A stretch of DNA of 64,000 nucleotides from Salinibacillus xinjiangensis. Its GTDB lineage: Bacteria; Bacillota; Bacilli; Bacillales; Alkalibacillaceae. Where the stretch lies: positions 470,764 to 534,763 of the forward strand of contig NZ_WJNH01000002.1 of NCBI RefSeq assembly GCF_009649735.1, given 5' to 3'. Positions 32,115-40,556 of the stretch are shown here, piece after piece. A program made the position numbers and the translations under genes. Positions within the stretch are counted from its first letter, which is position 1, and every line of letters begins with the position of its first letter. The notes beneath the pieces are model-generated. The model was not told the DNA's origin. It did not search any database and saw nothing but the letters and a program-made list of their open reading frames with translations.

Positions 32115-32956
32115 TTTTTCTCCCCCTCTTTAACCTGTAAGCTGATATCTAAAGCCCTAACTGAATGCGTTAAAAATCCCAAAGATATATAATCTACGCC
32201 TGTATTACGATAATCTGGTAATGTGTCTAACTGAATGCCGCCCGATGCCTCCGTGATAATATGTTCAGGCACATAGCGAACAAACTCTTGCACCTCTTCG
32301 GGAGTTCGATTATCAAGCATAATGACATCTGCCCCTGCTTCGACTGCCTCTAACACCTCTGCCTTTGTTTCGGTCTCCACCTCTATCTTTACCATGTGAC
32401 CGATATTTTCTCTTACTGCCTGGACGGCCTTTGTTATGGAGCCGCAATAGGCAATGTGATTATCCTTAATCATCACACCATCATATAAGCCAAACCGATG
32501 ATTTTTTCCCCCACCAGTTGTAATAGCGTATTTATCGAACATTCTAAGACCTGGCATCGTTTTTCTAGTGTCACAAATTTGAATGCTTGAATCCTGCAAT
32601 GCTTCCACACATTGATGTGTTAATGTTGCGATACCACTCATGCGCTGCAGCAGGTTTAAGATGACCCGCTCGCCAGTCAGAATGATTCCAACAGGTCCAT
32701 AAATTTCGGCAATTTTATCGCCCTTATTAACCTGATCACCATCTTTATAGTGGATGATGACCTCGATAGAAGAATCGAGCATTTGGTAGGCGGTAGATAT
32801 AATATCGAGTCCGGATATAATCCCATTATCCTTCGCCATCAAAACGCCCTTCCCTATTTGATCTCTTGGAAAGATAGCCTGACTGGTGACATCACGGTCC
32901 CCAATATCCTCCTCTAAAAAGTCCTGGAATGCCCTTCGTAATTTAATCGGATTCAT
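32111..32956 (-). CDS. nadC: Nicotinate-nucleotide pyrophosphorylase (carboxylating)
   Basis: A 281-residue quinolinate phosphoribosyltransferase with [54 protein letters not shown] and the C-terminal ITEASGGIQ motifs, all diagnostic. It turns quinolinate and PRPP into nicotinate mononucleotide. It lies 12 bp behind nadB and overlaps nadA. Confidence 0.95.
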   Translation of the reverse strand: MNPIKLRRAFQDFLEEDIGDRDVTSQAIFPRDQIGKGVLMAKDNGIISGLDIISTAYQMLDSSIEVIIHYKDGDQVNKGDKIAEIYGPVGIILTGERVILNLLQRMSGIATLTHQCVEALQDSSIQICDTRKTMPGLRMFDKYAITTGGGKNHRFGLYDGVMIKDNHIAYCGSITKAVQAVRENIGHMVKIEVETETKAEVLEAVEAGADVIMLDNRTPEEVQEFVRYVPEHIITEASGGIQLDTLPDYRNTGVDYISLGFLTHSVRALDISLQVKEGEKK

Positions 32957-32968
32957 CCCTTTTCCCCC

Positions 32969-34501
32969 TTAAACTAGATGCAATTTCGTTTCTGAAATGT
33001 CCCTTCGTATTTCCTCACGTATTGAATGAGTTTTGACATTCGGAAAATCGGATCGATAATGACTGCCAATACTCTCCTCTCGCACTAACGCTGATGTCGT
33101 AATGAGCCAGGCGACGGTTAACATATTGATCATTTCTATTTCCTCGTTTGTTAGCCCGTATAAATCAGCATGGAGAAAATCATACTGCTCAAGCCATTCC
33201 CTCATCGCTGTTAACTCCTGCTGATGGCGAACGACACCTACCTTTTCAGACATCATATGGTGAAGTTCCTTTTTGATAGGAAGGTTGACGGCCTTATGTA
33301 CTTGATGATGTGTAACGTTTTCATAAATAGGTTGTAACGCTTCCTGTTTTGACAAAATTGATTCCGCCACTTTATTCCCAAACACAATCCCCTCTAATAA
33401 AGAATTGCTCGCAATTCGATTCGCTCCGTGCACTCCTGTACAGGCTACTTCCCCAACCGCATATAAACCATTTAGGGATGTTTGGCCTAAAGCATCCGTC
33501 TTTATTCCACCCATCATAAAATGAAAGCCTGGGATTACGGGGATTAACTGTTTATCTAACTGAATATGATGCTTGTTACAAAGCTTATGGATGTTTGGAA
33601 AGCGTTTCTGGAAATTGGGTACCTGTGAAATGTTTAAAAAGACCCTTTCTCCTTGCTGAATTTGTGCAAAAATGGCTCTTGCCACTACATCACGGGGTGC
33701 CATATCCTTTAACTCATGAACATCCTTCATGAATCGCTCCCCTTTTTCATTTTGCAGAAAAGCACCTTCACCTCGAACAGCCTCTGAGACTAATCCAAGT
33801 GTTCTTTTATTTTTATATAAAAGTGTAGGATGAAACTGAACAAACTCCATATCAGTCAGAACTGCTCCAACTCGGTAAGCCATTGCCAATCCGTCACCTG
33901 TTACCGTTTGGTCATTGGAAGTATAGGCATACAGCTGCCCACATCCTCCCGTTGCTAGAATGGTGACAGAGGCATAATAGTGTTGAAGTTCACCCGCTTG
34001 ATTTTTGGTTTTTACACCGAGACACCTTCCCTCCTGCATAATGAGGTCAATGGCCATTTCATTTTCAACCATATGGACCTTTCCTCTCACTTGTTCGAGC
34101 ATAAAGGAAATCAATTCTTTTCCAGTAGCATCGCCACCTGCATGCCATATTCGTCTTTTTGTATGACCACCCTCCATTGCTAAACAAAGCTTATCAGCAT
34201 CATCTCGATCAAAATTCATACCCGAATTCAGTAAATGAGATATGTAGGCTTTAGCCTCACTTGTTAAAAGTTTCACATTCTTAGCATGATTAAAATAACT
34301 GCCTGCCCGTAACGTATCCTCATAATGAAGCTGCCAATGGTCATTATGAGCTACGGCAGCAGCAACCCCACCCTGTGCATAATACGAGTTACTTGCTTTC
34401 GTATGTGACTTTGTGAAAATAATCACATTCCTGTGTTTACTTAACCTATTCGCAACCGTTAAGGCGACAATTCCACTTCCAATTATGATTACATCGGGCA
34501 T
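32969..34501 (-). CDS. nadB: L-aspartate oxidase
   Basis: A 510-residue flavoprotein. The FAD dinucleotide motif IIGSGIVALT is at the N-terminus, followed by NSYYAQGGVAAA, the catalytic-loop region REEIRRDISETKLH at the end, and TGVHGANRIASNSLLEG, typical of NadB. It makes iminoaspartate for NadA. ATG at 34501 chosen because GGGGGAGG lies 8 nt before it; six extra codons up to a GTG overlap the ribosome site. First gene of nadBCA, divergent from nifS-niaR. Confidence 0.93.
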   Translation of the reverse strand: MPDVIIIGSGIVALTVANRLSKHRNVIIFTKSHTKASNSYYAQGGVAAAVAHNDHWQLHYEDTLRAGSYFNHAKNVKLLTSEAKAYISHLLNSGMNFDRDDADKLCLAMEGGHTKRRIWHAGGDATGKELISFMLEQVRGKVHMVENEMAIDLIMQEGRCLGVKTKNQAGELQHYYASVTILATGGCGQLYAYTSNDQTVTGDGLAMAYRVGAVLTDMEFVQFHPTLLYKNKRTLGLVSEAVRGEGAFLQNEKGERFMKDVHELKDMAPRDVVARAIFAQIQQGERVFLNISQVPNFQKRFPNIHKLCNKHHIQLDKQLIPVIPGFHFMMGGIKTDALGQTSLNGLYAVGEVACTGVHGANRIASNSLLEGIVFGNKVAESILSKQEALQPIYENVTHHQVHKAVNLPIKKELHHMMSEKVGVVRHQQELTAMREWLEQYDFLHADLYGLTNEEIEMINMLTVAWLITTSALVREESIGSHYRSDFPNVKTHSIREEIRRDISETKLHLV

Positions 34502-34550
34502 ACGTTTAGCCTCCCCCACTTGGATGAGTTTATCTTAAAAGTGTATTCAC

Positions 34551-34585
34551 CTGTCTTGACATCTATATTTACACAAGATTAGGAT
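34551..34585 (+). promoter_or_regulatory. nifS-niaR promoter with NiaR-like box
   Basis: TTGACA (34556-34561), 18-bp spacer and TAGGAT (34580-34585). The -35 box is inside CACCTGTCTTGACATCT, which resembles NiaR (YrxA) operator sequence known from Bacillus, so the divergent nad operons are probably repressed together by NiaR with nicotinate. Confidence 0.6.
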
Positions 34586-34624
34586 ATTATCAAGAACAAT
34601 TTTTAAATACAGAGGAGAGGGACT

Positions 34625-35776
34625 ATGATTTATCTCGATTATGCGGCTACAACCCCGATTTCTAGAGAAGCCCTAGGGGTTTATTCACAGGCAGCCTCAG
34701 ATTTTTTCGGAAACCCTAGCAGTTTACATGATACAGGCTCTAAGGCTTCTCAGTTACTAGAAACGAGTCGTGAACAGCTTGCACAGCTTATACATGGAGA
34801 CAAAGAAGGCGTGTATTTTACTAGTGGTGGCTCTGAATCTAACATTCTAGCCTTACAATCCTTGATTGACGCCCATCAAGATAAAGGAAACCATCTTATT
34901 ACCACCTATTGTGAGCATTCATCTGTTTATCATTTCTTTCAAAAGATGGAGAAACAGGGATACGAGGTGACCTATTTACCTGTAGATCATTATGGATTGG
35001 TAGACATCCATACATTGGAGAGTGCTATCCGAGATACGACTGTGCTTGTCTCCATCCAATTCGTTAACGGTGAAGTCGGTATTATGCAGCCCATTGATCA
35101 AATAGGGAAATTGCTGAAGCAAAAAAATATTTTGTTCCACTGTGATGCCGTCCAGGCTTTTGGAAAAATCCCGATTCATGTGACTCAAGCCCATATCGAT
35201 AGCCTGTCCGTCTCCAGTCATAAAATTTATGGCCCCAAAGGCGTTGGGGCTGTATATATTAACCCGAAGAAAAAATGGAAGGCACAAATTCCAAAGACAA
35301 CACACGAAAAAGGATTTCGCCCTGGTACCATCAACGTCCCTGGAATTGCTGCTTTTGTTACAGCTGCTAAAAGTGTTTGTGATAGAATGGAAGATGAAAC
35401 AGAGAGAATTCGATCCTTACGTAAGTCATTTTTAGATCAAATAAAAACTCTCCCTATCAAATTTGTGGTCGAGGAGCACCCTTCCCAGACCCTTCCCCAT
35501 GTTCTTGGATTACGTATTCCAGGAATTGAAGGGCAATATACGATGCTTGAATGCAATCGCTACGGTGTTGCTATATCAACTGGAAGTGCCTGTCAAGTTG
35601 GCAATCAAGAACCCTTAAGAACCTTGAAAGAGATGGGTCGAACTGACATAGAAGCGAAAAATTTCATTCGTTTATCATTTGGAAAAAATACAGAACATAC
35701 TGATATTCAGCAGGCTGTCCAAGCCTTTCAAAAGCTGACGGAGAACTTTTTTTCCAAGCAAGGAGGCACAAAGTAA
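34625..35776 (+). CDS. nifS: Cysteine desulfurase of the nad locus (NifS-like)
   Basis: A 383-residue class V PLP enzyme. It has the N-terminal IYLDYAATTP, the cofactor lysine in SSHKIYGPKGVGA, and the catalytic cysteine in STGSACQVGN. NifS/NadS next to nadB supplies sulfur for the NadA iron-sulfur cluster, as in Bacillus subtilis. AGAGGAGAGGG precedes the ATG; two bases separate it from niaR. Confidence 0.92.
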   Translation: MIYLDYAATTPISREALGVYSQAASDFFGNPSSLHDTGSKASQLLETSREQLAQLIHGDKEGVYFTSGGSESNILALQSLIDAHQDKGNHLITTYCEHSSVYHFFQKMEKQGYEVTYLPVDHYGLVDIHTLESAIRDTTVLVSIQFVNGEVGIMQPIDQIGKLLKQKNILFHCDAVQAFGKIPIHVTQAHIDSLSVSSHKIYGPKGVGAVYINPKKKWKAQIPKTTHEKGFRPGTINVPGIAAFVTAAKSVCDRMEDETERIRSLRKSFLDQIKTLPIKFVVEEHPSQTLPHVLGLRIPGIEGQYTMLECNRYGVAISTGSACQVGNQEPLRTLKEMGRTDIEAKNFIRLSFGKNTEHTDIQQAVQAFQKLTENFFSKQGGTK

Positions 35777-35777
35777 A

Positions 35778-36317
35778 GTGAGTGAAGAAACCAAAATGTC
35801 CTCAGCCGAGCGACAACAATTGATTATTGACACACTCAAAGCATCAACACAACCAATTACAGGAACTGAATTTGCCAAAAAAACAAATGTTAGCCGACAA
35901 GTGATTGTTCAGGATGTATCGATTTTAAAGGCTAAAAACGAGCCCATTATTGCGACAAGTCAAGGGTATCTCTATTTAAATCAGGATAGTGATAATCAAC
36001 TGAAACAAAAAGTCATTGTATGCAAACATACCCCTGAGCAGACAAGGAAAGAACTAAACATCATTGTAGATTACGGTGTATCAGTCCGTGATGTCATTGT
36101 CGAGCACGCTGTGTATGGAGATTTGACCGCATCCTTGCACGTTAGCAATCGGAAAGAAGTCGATCAATTTATTAAAAGGATTCAAAACACCAATGCTCGT
36201 TATTTGCTAACCTTAGCAGAAGGATTACACCTCCACACGCTCGAAGCAGATTCCCTGGAAAAAATCGATGCAGCATGTCGGGATTTGGAGAAAGCTGGTA
36301 TATTAGTACCAGAATAA
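35778..36317 (+). CDS. niaR: NAD biosynthesis repressor NiaR (YrxA)
   Basis: A 179-residue regulator with a winged-helix domain (PITGTEFAKKTNVSRQVIVQ, then KAKNEPIIATSQGYLYL) and a C-terminal 3H domain carrying the three conserved histidines (VEHAVYGD, TASLHVSNRKE, LHLHTLEA). NiaR binds nicotinate and represses nad genes. GTG start behind AGGAGG; an internal ATG five codons later is less well placed. A terminator follows. Confidence 0.92.
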   Translation: MSEETKMSSAERQQLIIDTLKASTQPITGTEFAKKTNVSRQVIVQDVSILKAKNEPIIATSQGYLYLNQDSDNQLKQKVIVCKHTPEQTRKELNIIVDYGVSVRDVIVEHAVYGDLTASLHVSNRKEVDQFIKRIQNTNARYLLTLAEGLHLHTLEADSLEKIDAACRDLEKAGILVPE

Positions 36318-36320
36318 GGA

Positions 36321-36353
36321 AAAGGCGCCTCATTTATTGGAGGTGCCTTTTTT
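36321..36353 (+). terminator. Terminator of nifS-niaR
   Basis: GGCGCCTC / GAGGTGCC with an 8-nt loop, followed by TTTTTT. Confidence 0.88.
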
Positions 36354-36393
36354 AGCTTAAAGTCTTGGTTTAGCAGGGGCTTAAGCGAGTTTG

Positions 36394-36407
36394 TGAAAGC
36401 GCATTCA
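36394..36407. promoter_or_regulatory. cre site (CcpA) upstream of proline dehydrogenase
   Basis: TGAAAGCGCATTCA fits the cre consensus TGWAARCGNWWNCA at every position. It lies about 100 bp before the start and 19 bp upstream of a TTGATA box, so it may serve for carbon catabolite control by CcpA. Confidence 0.75.
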
Positions 36408-36504
36408 TATTTTGTAGTAAAATTATTGATAACTTTGCAAATTTTTGTGCTACTATTCTATTACTATGTTATGATGAAAGAAAAACAAACAGAGGGATGC
36501 TACT

Positions 36505-37476
36505 ATGTTACTAAAAAACTTCTTTATCGGATTATCGCAGAATCAATTGATGAATAACATGGCGCAGAAATACGGCTTTAAATTAGGAGCTCAATCTGTT
36601 GTTGCTGGGACCAATATTGAAGAGATGATCGAAAGCGTTAAAGAGCTTAATGCTGTAGGAATCTCTTGTACCATTGATAATTTGGGCGAATTCGTGTATC
36701 AACGAGAAGAAGCAACTAAGGCAAAAGAGCAAATCCTTGACGTTATTGAAGCCATCTATCAGAACCAAGTAGATGCGCACATTTCATTGAAGCCAACCCA
36801 GCTAGGTCTCGACATCGATTACTTTTTCTGTCTCGAAAATTTAACCGAAATTGTCAGAAAAGCGCATCAATATGATATTTTTGTAAACGTTGACATGGAA
36901 GATCATACCCATAAACAACCATCTTTTAATCTAGTAGATGAGTTAGCAAAGGAGTATGATAATGTAGGAACGGTTATCCAATCTTATTTCTATCGCGCAG
37001 AAGAAGATATTAAGAAATACAAGGATTTCCGACTCCGTCTTGTAAAAGGTGCCTATCAAGAGCCAGAAGAGGTCGCCTTTCAGGATAAAAAAGATATTGA
37101 CCGCAATCTAATTAAATTAATCGGGTACCATTTACTTCACGGAAAATTCACATCCATCGCAACACATGACCATCACATCATTAACCATGTAAAGGAGTTT
37201 GTGAAAGCACATAACATTTCTAAAGAAAAATTTGAATTCCAAATGCTTTATGGTTTCCGAAAAGACCTACAATTTCAACTCGCCAAAGAAGGCTACAAAT
37301 TTTGTACGTATGTTCCATTCGGCACCGATTGGTATGGATATTTCATGCGTCGCCTAGCCGAACGACCGCAAAATTTGAACCTAATGGCAAAGCAAGTGTT
37401 TAATAAGAAAACAAATACTGTTTTAGGTGTTGGTGTTGGGGCCTTTTTATTGGGTCGGTTGACGAAAAGGAAGTAA
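36505..37476 (+). CDS. Proline dehydrogenase
   Basis: A 323-residue FAD-dependent proline dehydrogenase with a TIM-barrel: HISLKPTQLGLDID (active-site lysine region), VNVDMEDHTH, YFYRAEEDI, RLVKGAY and the C-terminal FQMLYGFRKDLQ and YVPFGTDWYGYFMRRLAERP, which are the substrate-arginine motifs. It oxidises proline to pyrroline-5-carboxylate. Length is that of the Bacillus PutB/FadM monofunctional enzymes. The pyrroline-5-carboxylate dehydrogenase gene is not in the window. A cre site lies upstream and a terminator follows. Confidence 0.93.
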   Translation: MLLKNFFIGLSQNQLMNNMAQKYGFKLGAQSVVAGTNIEEMIESVKELNAVGISCTIDNLGEFVYQREEATKAKEQILDVIEAIYQNQVDAHISLKPTQLGLDIDYFFCLENLTEIVRKAHQYDIFVNVDMEDHTHKQPSFNLVDELAKEYDNVGTVIQSYFYRAEEDIKKYKDFRLRLVKGAYQEPEEVAFQDKKDIDRNLIKLIGYHLLHGKFTSIATHDHHIINHVKEFVKAHNISKEKFEFQMLYGFRKDLQFQLAKEGYKFCTYVPFGTDWYGYFMRRLAERPQNLNLMAKQVFNKKTNTVLGVGVGAFLLGRLTKRK

Positions 37477-37483
37477 CGATTTG

Positions 37484-37509
37484 AAGGGATGCGATGGCAT
37501 CCCTTTTTG
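37484..37509 (+). terminator. Terminator of proline dehydrogenase gene
   Basis: AAGGGATGC / GCATCCCTT, a 9-bp stem with a GATG loop followed by TTTTT; stem starts 8 bp after the stop codon. Confidence 0.88.
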
Positions 37510-37534
37510 TATTTGTCTTGAGGAGGTCGCTGAA

Positions 37535-37798
37535 ATGGATGAAGAAAAACAGAGAAGGCATTTAGCTATGATGCTTGGGCATATTGGTCTTTTGCTATTT
37601 GGACTGGCCATGATGAGATTTATGGAGGAGTTCGACGACACTTTAGGACAGGGACTAGTCTTGTTTGGAATCTTATTTCTTGGGCCATATTTGAAGTTTT
37701 TAGAAAAAAGAGCCGGGGTAACGAAAATGGAAGCGAACATTTTTTCAGGACTCTTAGTTTTGGGCATAACCATTAGTGGGATTCTCATACTTTTTTAG
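37535..37798 (+). CDS. Small membrane protein, unknown
   Basis: An 87-residue protein with a charged start (MDEEKQRRHLAMM) and three predicted hydrophobic segments (GHIGLLLFGLAMM, GLVLFGILFLGPYL, IFSGLLVLGITISGILILF). Start at the ATG behind GAGGAGG. No family recognised; it is separated from proline dehydrogenase by a terminator. Confidence 0.7.
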   Translation: MDEEKQRRHLAMMLGHIGLLLFGLAMMRFMEEFDDTLGQGLVLFGILFLGPYLKFLEKRAGVTKMEANIFSGLLVLGITISGILILF

Positions 37799-37859
37799 AA
37801 ATGAATCATTTGAGGGTGGTTTTACATTCAGGTATGATACATGCAGGAGCGTGATGACC

Positions 37860-38063
37860 ATGAAACTGAATCGATCTGGGAAAACGAGTAAAGAATTTTT
37901 TGTATCATACTTAAAGCTTGTGATGAATACGCAAAAGTGTTCCCTTGAAGTGGCTAAGGAAATTACCTTTGACCGCATTTTTGAGGGCCAGCCTCATTGT
38001 TTTGGGAAGGAGGTTTATGATAATTTTTTGAGTGCTTATGAGGAGATGAAGGAATCTGATTAA
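37860..38063 (+). CDS. Small hypothetical protein
   Basis: A 67-residue soluble protein (MKLNRSGKTSKEFFVSYL ... GKEVYDNFLSAYEEM). ATG at 37860 lies 10 nt behind AGGAG; an ATG two codons earlier is an alternative. Helical and charged with two cysteines and a histidine-cysteine pair (HCFG). Function unknown; the last gene before the phased repeat array. Confidence 0.55.
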   Translation: MKLNRSGKTSKEFFVSYLKLVMNTQKCSLEVAKEITFDRIFEGQPHCFGKEVYDNFLSAYEEMKESD

Positions 38064-38113
38064 GGGAAGCGTGTGTTTGGGCGGTGTGAATAGACTAGTG
38101 CGGTGCTGGCGTA

Positions 38114-38624
38114 TGCTGAAGGTTGGACCTGTTTTGCTGAACATTCCTTCGTTTTTGCTGAGGTAGTCGGTTTTTGCTAAAGTTTTGTTTTACTTTGCTG
38201 AAGTTTGTGTTTTGTATACTAATGTTCAAGGACTTTTTGCTAAAGTACAAGTATTAAATGCTGAAGCCTATACTGTCTCTCGGCAGATGCTGAAGTTCGC
38301 TGTACTTTTGCTAAAGTCCGCTTCTACATCGCTGAAAATCGCGTAGTATTTACTAAAACTAAGGACGGTGATTTCAATATGCTGAAGTTCACCCCACTCT
38401 CGCTAAACAATCCTCACTTATTACTGAAATAGATGGGGTAAATGCTGAAGCGACACAACAACACTCGGCTTATACTAGAGTTTACTCCTCTTTTGCTAAA
38501 CATTCCTCTGCTTTTGCTGAAGGATGCTGGTTTTGCTAAAGTTCCGTTCTCCTATGCTGAAGTCAATGTTGAATTTACTGAAGTTCATTGACTTCATGCT
38601 AAAAAAGGAGCAGTAAATGCTAAA
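38114..38624 (+). repeat. 21-bp-phased array of 24 TGCTRAA motifs in three units of eight
   Basis: GCTGAA, GCTAAA or close variants (ACTRAA, ACTAGA, ACTAAT, GCTGAG) start at 38115, 136, 157, 176, 197, 218, 239, 260 | 289, 310, 331, 352, 381, 402, 423, 444 | 474, 495, 516, 535, 556, 577, 598, 619 (add 38000). Eighteen of 23 steps are exactly 21 bp; the others are 19 twice, 29 twice and 30 once. Units 1 and 3 have the same step series and share some linker sequence (TTTTGCTRAACATTCCT; TAAATGCTRAAGC). Otherwise the 14-15 bp linkers vary. The region is 640 bp between convergent genes with no supported gene. Confidence 0.9.
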
Positions 38625-38654
38625 GCCCGGGCCGCACCAACCTCCTCCTCAAAA

Positions 38655-38698
38655 GTAAAAAGTCTGCATATCTGCCGCAACAGATACACAGACTTTAC
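38655..38698 (-). terminator. Terminator of the LysM-NlpC/P60 gene
   Basis: AAAGTCTG / CAGACTTT outer stem with an inner TATCTG / CAGATA stem, followed by TTTTTAC on the minus strand, directly behind the stop codon. Confidence 0.85.
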
Positions 38699-38700
38699 CA

Positions 38701-40461
38701 TTAATAAATCCGCTTCGCCCCTTCATAATACTTCGACCAATAGCTATTATCCAATGAATAGATGGCGATGCCTTTTGAACTGGTTGCTGAAACCCATTGG
38801 TTATCGCCCATGTAAAAGCCAACGTGGGTTATGGATGAGCTGTTGACTGCATAGAACACCAAATCTCCCGGCTGCAAATCCCCTGTAGACACAGATGTGC
38901 CTTGTTTATATAGATTAGCAGAGGTCGTTCGCTGCATATTTACTCCATGCTTATTAAACATATAATACACGAAGCCTGAGCAATCAAAGCCTGATGGAGT
39001 TGTGCCGCCCCATAAGTATGGGACACCTAAGTAATTTTTAGTATCTTTAATTAAATCCTGTTTAACTACAGCATGCTCAATGGCGGTAGTTGTCGCTTGG
39101 TCCGCCTTCCCTGTAACGGCCAAGTTATAATCGTTTTGAAAATCTTTAATGGCTTGTGTTGTTGGTGTGTCTAAGTTTCCTGTCATGGTTTCAACAGCAT
39201 CATATCCAAGACTTTGTAAATTTTTTTGGACTTGTTTGAGACTTTCATTGGTTTCCTTTGTTGGAGTCACACTTACTGGAGTTGCAGTTTCCTCACCTGG
39301 AATTTTTAACACCTGACCAACCTTAATTGTCTCACCTGATAAGTGATTGGTTGTTTGTATTTGATTGACAGATGTATTATATTTCCTGGCAATGCTATAA
39401 AGTGTATCTCCTGCCTTTACAGTATAACTTGAAGTTTCCTCCTTAGTTGCCGGAGTAATAGCATGTGCTACTACCCCGTTTTCTTCTTTCGGGATTATTA
39501 GCGTTTGGCCTATTTGAAGGTTATTGCTATCTAAATTGTTTGAGCTACGCAAGTCATCAACACTGACATCATATTTTTTGGAAATGCCCCATAATGTATC
39601 GCCTGAAGCTACTATATATTGAATGTTCTCGCTAGTTGGCACGCTCTCATCATTGTTAGAACTGACCGACTCTTGTGCTGGGATAATTAAGGTTTGTCCG
39701 ACTTTCAATAAATTTGAATCTATTTCATTGGCATCTTTAATGGCATCGACGCTCACTCCATACCGATTGGCAATGGCCCATAAACTATCCCCTGATTCCA
39801 CACTATAAATTGTGGAATGATTTTGATTATCCGTCTGAGATACGGGGGTTGTTGTGTTAGATTGACTAGCGATCATCGTTGGAATTACCAAGGTTTGTCC
39901 AATGCGAACGAAATCACTAGATAAGTCATTCGCTTCTTTTATCGCGTCCACCGGTGTATCATAAATTCTTGATAGCACTGTTAAAAAGTCACCACTCTCA
40001 ACCTTGTGAAAGGCTTTTGGAATAATTAAGCGTTGATTTTTCTGTATTTGGTCTGATTTTAGTTCATTGGCTCGTTTAATATTATCTACTGAGGTTCCAA
40101 ACTTGTGTGCGATACTCCATAGAGTGTCACCAGCAGAAACCTGGTGGTAAATGGAGCTTGAATCTACTACTTGTGTTGTAGGTGTATTGGATGGTGTCGT
40201 TTGAGCAAATGATGCATTCGCACCCATAAGAGGAATCGACGTGACCGCCATTCCACCAATCATGACTTTTATTACAGTTACTTTTACATTTGGATAACGT
40301 TGTGTAATCATATCTCGCACTGTCGTAACAAAATTTTTCCTTTCCTTAGATTCTCTTCCTAACTCCTCAGCAAACTCCGTGGAATAATTATCAAGATAAA
40401 TGATCACGGCATATTCATCGCTGCTTTTGATTTTTCGGAGACCATGTCGATATTGACTCAT
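38701..40461 (-). CDS. LysM and NlpC/P60 cell-wall endopeptidase with N-terminal cytoplasmic domain
   Basis: A 586-residue protein. Residues 1-60 form a charged domain (KSSDEYAVIIYLDNYSTEF, VRDMITQRYPNVKV), 62-86 a hydrophobic segment, then five LysM domains at about 104-148, 151-194, 218-261, 280-323 and 345-388, a peptidoglycan-binding_1 domain at about 408-465, and an NlpC/P60 domain from about 470. Catalytic Cys is in FDCSGF and His in ITHVGFY. LysM binds glycan; NlpC/P60 cuts the stem peptide. The N-terminal domain ahead of the membrane segment is unusual for a secreted hydrolase. Start ATG at 40461 behind GGGGAG. Single gene. Confidence 0.88.
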   Translation of the reverse strand: MSQYRHGLRKIKSSDEYAVIIYLDNYSTEFAEELGRESKERKNFVTTVRDMITQRYPNVKVTVIKVMIGGMAVTSIPLMGANASFAQTTPSNTPTTQVVDSSSIYHQVSAGDTLWSIAHKFGTSVDNIKRANELKSDQIQKNQRLIIPKAFHKVESGDFLTVLSRIYDTPVDAIKEANDLSSDFVRIGQTLVIPTMIASQSNTTTPVSQTDNQNHSTIYSVESGDSLWAIANRYGVSVDAIKDANEIDSNLLKVGQTLIIPAQESVSSNNDESVPTSENIQYIVASGDTLWGISKKYDVSVDDLRSSNNLDSNNLQIGQTLIIPKEENGVVAHAITPATKEETSSYTVKAGDTLYSIARKYNTSVNQIQTTNHLSGETIKVGQVLKIPGEETATPVSVTPTKETNESLKQVQKNLQSLGYDAVETMTGNLDTPTTQAIKDFQNDYNLAVTGKADQATTTAIEHAVVKQDLIKDTKNYLGVPYLWGGTTPSGFDCSGFVYYMFNKHGVNMQRTTSANLYKQGTSVSTGDLQPGDLVFYAVNSSSITHVGFYMGDNQWVSATSSKGIAIYSLDNSYWSKYYEGAKRIY

Positions 40462-40556
40462 GAATCGGCTCCCCTTTATAGCAAATGTAATTATACGTAT
40501 AGTTTCATACAAAATTCATGAATCATTCTGGTTTAAATAAAGAAAACTTATCCACA

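Noticed and set aside
38114..38624. CRISPR array
   Set aside because: The repeated part is only 6-7 bp and the spacers 14-15 bp; CRISPR repeats are 23-50 bp with longer spacers, and there are no cas genes here.
38114..38624. A gene encoding a seven-residue (21-bp) repeat protein
   Set aside because: 21 bp is seven codons, but the frame is broken by the 19, 29 and 30-bp steps and by stops in each frame, and no ribosome site precedes it.
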